Part shown: one piece after another, positions 6,975 to 12,411 of the stretch | How the letters are laid out: each line of letters starts with the position of its first letter | How positions within the stretch are numbered: position 1 is the stretch's first letter | Program-made: the position numbers and the translations under genes | Assembly (NCBI GenBank): GCA_022837485.1 | Contig: JALHHH010000072.1 | Location: 1-12,411 of the forward strand | From: Bacteroidales bacterium | Lineage (GTDB): Bacteria; Bacteroidota; Bacteroidia; Bacteroidales; Lentimicrobiaceae | Reading direction: 5' to 3' | DNA: 12,411 bases | Notes under the pieces: generated by a model | What the model was told of the DNA's origin: nothing | The model's input: only the letters and a program-made list of their open reading frames with translations | The model's database searches: none

Positions 6975-7595
6975 ATGAATATTTCAGCAGGCATTCTTAT
7001 TTTTCGGGAAGGATGTGAATTCAGGCAATGGCTGGAATCCAACCACCACCTGGCTCCTGAGGCATGGCTAGGATTTCTGAAAAAGGGCAAAAGCAAGCAC
7101 AATACAACATTGTTCGGATATAAGGAAGCGGTTGAAATTGCACTTTGCTACGGCTGGATAGACGGTCTTACCAAAGCAGTTGACGAGCAAATCTACAGGG
7201 TAAGGTTTACGCCCCGTAAACCGGGGAGCACCTGGAGCAGTTTGAATATTGCCAAAGTACTTGAACTTACGGAGGCCGGACTGATGCATGAAGCGGGGAT
7301 TGCAGCCTTTGAACGAAGAAACCAAAAGGCGACGGATGAACACAACGAGTTGCGGAAGAATCCGGCATTCCCTGCCGGATTGGAAGAACTTTTCAAAAAA
7401 GATGCAGCAGCCTGGCAGTGGTTCAGCAATTCATCGGAATCGTACCGCAGAAACTGCATATTCTGGATCGCCGCGGCTAAAAGGGAAGAAACCCAGCTTA
7501 AAAGGCTGAATGAAGTTATAGACTGCTCACGCAACCGGCAGCGCATCCCGCTTATGCGCAGCGATTCGGGCCATAAACAGAGTCCTGGAATTTAA
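6975..7595 (+). CDS. YdeI/OmpD-associated family protein
   Basis: A 206-residue soluble protein with the family's typical order of blocks: an N-terminal EFRQWLESNHHLAPEAWLGFLKKG segment (15-38), YKEAVEIALCYGWIDGLTKAVDEQIYRVRFTPRKPGSTWSS (49-89), NIAKVLELTEAGLMHEAGIAAFE (91-113), and a C-terminal AAWQWFSNSSESYRRNCIFWI...AKREETQLKRL segment (145-178) ending in RIPLM. Homologues are often labelled bacteriocin-protection or OmpD-associated proteins, but the biochemical role is not established. No signal peptide or membrane segment is seen; MNISAGILIF is a short strand, not an export signal. The first ATG of the frame is used and gives normal family length. The next gene begins 45 bases downstream on the same strand, so co-transcription is possible. 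Confidence 0.88.
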   Translation: MNISAGILIFREGCEFRQWLESNHHLAPEAWLGFLKKGKSKHNTTLFGYKEAVEIALCYGWIDGLTKAVDEQIYRVRFTPRKPGSTWSSLNIAKVLELTEAGLMHEAGIAAFERRNQKATDEHNELRKNPAFPAGLEELFKKDAAAWQWFSNSSESYRRNCIFWIAAAKREETQLKRLNEVIDCSRNRQRIPLMRSDSGHKQSPGI

Positions 7596-7640
7596 TTCCA
7601 TCAGCAAAAACGGATAGCAGGCAATAACCAATCCGATTGT

Positions 7641-8342
7641 ATGAAAACCTGGATTACACATAAAGGAACACGCATTACCCGGATACTGCCTGGCAGAAGC
7701 AATGTTTTCATGATAGAGACCGGCGGAAAGCGCATCCTTGTGGACACATCGGCAGCTTTTACCCGAAAGATGCTGCACCGCAGGCTTCGGAAAACCGGAG
7801 TTTCGACGCTGGATTTCCTGATACTCACCCACACCCATTTTGACCATTGCGGAAACGCGGAATATATACGAACGCTTACCGGAGCAAAAATCTGCGTACA
7901 TCCCGCGGAAGCGGAATTCCTGGCAAAGGGCAGCGGGCCCCTTCCTGCCGGTACTGTATGGCTTACCCGTACACTCCTGCGAATTCCGTTACCATCCGGA
8001 GCCGCATTCTTTAAAACCTCACCCTGTAAACCCGATTTCCTTACGGAGAACAACCGGCTCCCGGAGGGATTTCCTACCAACATCGGAATAATTCATACCC
8101 CCGGGCATTCACCCGGATCGCTGTGTGTGACCGTCGACAATGAAATAGCCCTCACGGGCGATACCCTTTTCGGAGTGTTCCCCGGAAATTGCTTTCCCCC
8201 GTTTGCTGATGATACAAAAACGCTGATTAAGAGCTGGGAAATACTGCTGCAAACGGATTGCAGACTATTCCTTCCTTCGCACGGGATGGCACGCCCAAGA
8301 AAAACTCTGGAACGATCGTATAAAAAATACAGCCGAAATTAA
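7641..8342 (+). CDS. Metallo-beta-lactamase-fold hydrolase
   Basis: A 233-residue cytoplasmic protein of the MBL superfamily. The metal-binding motif THTHFDHCGN supplies His64, His66, Asp68 and His69. Further ligands are His156 (HTPGHSPGS), Asp174 (LTGDTLF) and His214 (LPSHG), so the full two-metal set is present. The strand pattern SNVFMIETGGKRILVDTSAA (20-39) is the standard start of the fold. Compact size and the GHSPGS/GDTLFG motifs resemble glyoxalase II-like and other general thioester or lactone hydrolases more than beta-lactamases. The substrate cannot be named. A segment with prolines and little conservation (95-148) is inserted before His156. The gene follows the YdeI-family gene by 45 bases. 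No strong terminator is seen; GTGGG-AAA-CCCGT just after the stop is weak. Confidence 0.9.
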   Translation: MKTWITHKGTRITRILPGRSNVFMIETGGKRILVDTSAAFTRKMLHRRLRKTGVSTLDFLILTHTHFDHCGNAEYIRTLTGAKICVHPAEAEFLAKGSGPLPAGTVWLTRTLLRIPLPSGAAFFKTSPCKPDFLTENNRLPEGFPTNIGIIHTPGHSPGSLCVTVDNEIALTGDTLFGVFPGNCFPPFADDTKTLIKSWEILLQTDCRLFLPSHGMARPRKTLERSYKKYSRN

Positions 8343-8540
8343 TCCGGGGGTGGGAAACCCGTTTAACAAAAGATTACAACATCCCGATATCAGCAGAAAT
8401 TCAACGTTCTGGGGATAAATTACACACCTGAAATTTTTATAAGTTATTTTATTTTTATTGATAATCAATACATTAGATAAATATTTAAATTTTTGGTTTG
8501 ACATTTGAACATAGCGGCACAAACCTAAAAACTTTATCCC
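8343..8540. other. AT-rich upstream region of the lipoprotein gene
   Basis: A strongly AT-rich stretch (about 8415-8500) likely to hold the promoter of the downstream gene. TATTGATAATCAATA (8457-8471) is a perfect odd-centred palindrome. GACATTTG (8500-8507) resembles the -7 element TAnnTTTG but lacks a matching -33. No small gene is evident. Confidence 0.4.
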
Positions 8541-9413
8541 ATGAAAAAATTATGGCTATTACTTCTTGTCTTACCCGTCGTCCTGATGTCGTGTGAAAAC
8601 AAAAAGCAGACGGAACAAATCAATATGTTATCGATGGAAAACCAGAGGATCCTGGGTGAATCTGCGGTTAAGGACTCATTGGTTAACGACTTCCTTATGA
8701 CCATGAATGAGATAGAAGCCAACCTTGCAGAGATTAAATCGCGTGAAAAACTGATAAGTTCGCAAACCGGGCAGGGCCGTGAGCTCAGCAAGCCGGCAAG
8801 AGAGAGGATAAACGAAGACATCCGGTTGATTAATGAACTGATGCAGGAGAATAAAAATAAAATAGCGGATCTCAACAGGAGGCTGAAAAACAGCAATATG
8901 AAAATTTCGGAATTTGAAAATATGATTGCACTCACCAATCAGCAGATTACCGAAAAAGATGCCGAGATTTTAGTCCTCAAAGAAGAACTAAGCAATTTGA
9001 ATTTCTCCATAGCCGTGCTTTCCGATACCATTTCGCGCATGAAAGACGAAAAACGTCAGCTTGCCGGTGTTATCCACGACAAAACAAACGAGCTCAACAC
9101 AGCCTATTTTATTGTAGGCGACCGTAAAGAGCTGATTGAAAAGCACATTCTGAACAAAGAAGGCGGATTTCTCGGCATCGGACGTTCCGAAAAAATTGCC
9201 GGTGACGTCAACATCACTGAATTCACAAAAGTTGACATCCGTAACCTGAACTCCATACCTCTTGGTGTGAAAAAAGCCACCCTGGTATCGGTACATCCGG
9301 CCGGTTCGTACGAAATCATTGTGAACGAAAAGAAAGCAGAAGAATTGGTAATTAAAAATCCCGAACTTTTCTGGGAGAAATCACGGATGCTGGTTGTATC
9401 AACCGAAAGCTAA
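8541..9413 (+). CDS. Coiled-coil lipoprotein, possibly Cbp1-like
   Basis: A 290-residue protein with a lipoprotein signal: MKKLW, a hydrophobic run, then the lipobox LMSC with Cys18 as the acylated residue. The +2 to +5 residues are ENKK. Residues 22-185 are almost entirely helical and charged with heptad-like spacing (for example KIADLNRRLKNSNMKISEFE and QITEKDAEILVLKEELSNL), predicting a long coiled coil. The C-terminal part (about 187-290) is globular, starting AYFIVGDRKELIEKHILNKEGGFLGIG and followed by beta-like strands. This layout and the C-terminal block resemble Bacteroidetes proteins that I recall being annotated as Cbp1-family collagen-binding adhesins. That name is tentative and adhesion is not shown here. 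It stands alone, with its own upstream AT-rich region and a downstream hairpin terminator. Confidence 0.85.
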   Translation: MKKLWLLLLVLPVVLMSCENKKQTEQINMLSMENQRILGESAVKDSLVNDFLMTMNEIEANLAEIKSREKLISSQTGQGRELSKPARERINEDIRLINELMQENKNKIADLNRRLKNSNMKISEFENMIALTNQQITEKDAEILVLKEELSNLNFSIAVLSDTISRMKDEKRQLAGVIHDKTNELNTAYFIVGDRKELIEKHILNKEGGFLGIGRSEKIAGDVNITEFTKVDIRNLNSIPLGVKKATLVSVHPAGSYEIIVNEKKAEELVIKNPELFWEKSRMLVVSTES

Positions 9414-9454
9414 AAATAATTCCGGCCGATAAGGCTCCTTCTTACCTATCCGAT

Positions 9455-9497
9455 GCGAAGCCCCTTTCCATGCAATGTCGAGGGGCTTTCGCTTTCC
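9455..9497 (+). terminator. Hairpin terminator after the lipoprotein gene
   Basis: GCGAAGCCCCT (9455-9465) pairs with AGGGGCTTTCGC (9481-9492), perfect except for one bulged T, around a 15-base loop. The downstream T-tract is short and broken (CTTTCC), so efficiency is uncertain. It begins about 40 bases after the lipoprotein stop. Confidence 0.65.
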
Positions 9498-9763
9498 GGA
9501 TGTTGCAACCGGAGAAATCAAAAAAAGTTACGGCAGAAAAGCTTTCGCGATCTTTCGTAATTCCGGCACTAAAACCTTTATCTTTTACCCTAATTTTGCA
9601 TATAGTCGCAAAACGTAATATACGCTTCCCATTTTTCCTCAATCAGGCAGAGTATTAACTCAACATAATACAGAATTGCCTGTTGAGACGAAGGATAATA
9701 AATTGTATAACGCATTTCCAAATCTGCGCAAGCGAGTGTAAATATTTGTAAGGCAACCTTTCC
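9498..9763. other. Leader/promoter region of the hybrid kinase
   Basis: Together with the terminator this forms a 350-base gap without a credible gene; the short frames on either strand show no family signal. TAATTTTG (9591-9598) is an exact TAnnTTTG match but I see no TTTG at the right distance upstream. AATATTTG (9741-9748) is a near match much closer to the start codon. Either could drive the kinase gene; the first would leave a leader of about 160 bases. Confidence 0.4.
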
Positions 9764-12312
<2,549 letters not shown>

Positions 12313-12319
<7 letters not shown>

Positions 12320-12411
12320 AGCGGGATGCCGTATTGCTTCATTTTATTATAAAGCGTTTTACGATCCACATTCAGAAGACGGGCTGCTTTCGATTTATTA
12401 AACCGAACCTT
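12313..12411 (-). CDS. C-terminus of a Fis-HTH regulator, likely sigma-54-dependent response regulator (5' end outside window)
   Basis: The last 32 codons of a minus-strand gene, ending at TAA (12315-12313). The peptide ends KVRFNKSKAARLLNVDRKTLYNKMKQ followed by YGIPLQ. NKSKAARLLNVDRKTLYNKMKQYGI is the Fis-type helix-turn-helix that closes NtrC-family activators, including the A-R-L-L and R-K-T-L-Y-N-K positions of the recognition helix. Most proteins ending this way also have receiver and AAA+ sigma-54-interacting domains, which would lie outside the window. Its position tail-to-tail with a hybrid kinase makes a response-regulator partner likely, but that is inference. Confidence 0.82.

Noticed and set aside
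7641..8342. Beta-lactamase resistance gene
   Set aside because: It has the MBL fold and metal ligands but no signal peptide, and its motifs fit general MBL hydrolases better than class B beta-lactamases.
8346..8365. Possible terminator after the MBL-fold gene
   Set aside because: The stem has only three G-C pairs plus wobbles and no real T-tract.
9470..9658. 62-codon plus-strand open frame between lipoprotein and kinase
   Set aside because: It begins inside the terminator loop and has no recognisable domain or start signal.

Overview
The window looks like chromosomal DNA from a member of the Bacteroidota, probably the Bacteroidales/Marinilabiliales side. The clues are a perfect TAnnTTTG (-7) promoter element with an upstream TTTG (-33), start codons with almost no Shine-Dalgarno sequence, a Bacteroidetes-type transketolase with SDG in place of GDG, a PD40/TolB-like exported protein, and a hybrid histidine kinase with a Bacteroidetes-style HPt domain. 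I see no phage, insertion sequence, CRISPR, tRNA or rRNA. The assignment rests on these features, not on a search.

Layout. Positions 1-1458 (minus) hold the N-terminal two thirds of a transketolase cut by the window edge. A 412-base gap follows and ends in a well-formed promoter/operator. Positions 1871-5455 (plus) hold a nitric-oxide defence module: an Rrf2-family regulator with three cysteines (NsrR/IscR type), a quinol-dependent NO reductase, and a RIC/YtfE/ScdA di-iron repair protein. A strong intrinsic terminator at 5475-5523 closes it. Convergent to it, 5546-6679 (minus) encodes an exported beta-propeller protein of the TolB/PD40 type. Positions 6975-8342 (plus) encode a YdeI/OmpD-associated-family protein and a metallo-beta-lactamase-fold hydrolase. 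Positions 8541-9413 encode a coiled-coil lipoprotein, followed by a hairpin terminator. Positions 9764-12319 encode a membrane-bound hybrid histidine kinase (HisKA-HATPase-REC-HPt). Its last 7 bases overlap the 3' end of a convergent gene at 12313-12411 (minus), the Fis-type HTH tail of a likely sigma-54-dependent response regulator.

How the genes work together. In the NO module the regulator probably senses NO (or iron-sulfur status) through its cluster and represses its own promoter. The palindrome at 1806-1833 contains the -33 element, so bound repressor should block RNA polymerase. When derepressed, the reductase converts NO to N2O at the membrane using quinol, while RIC repairs NO-damaged iron-sulfur centres. 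The hybrid kinase and the convergent regulator are plausible phosphorelay partners. The remaining genes have no evident link to each other beyond position.

I found no clearly new system. The best leads are the Rrf2 palindrome with its embedded promoter, the altered cysteine spacing of the regulator, the leader of the exported propeller gene, and the kinase/regulator tail-to-tail pair.
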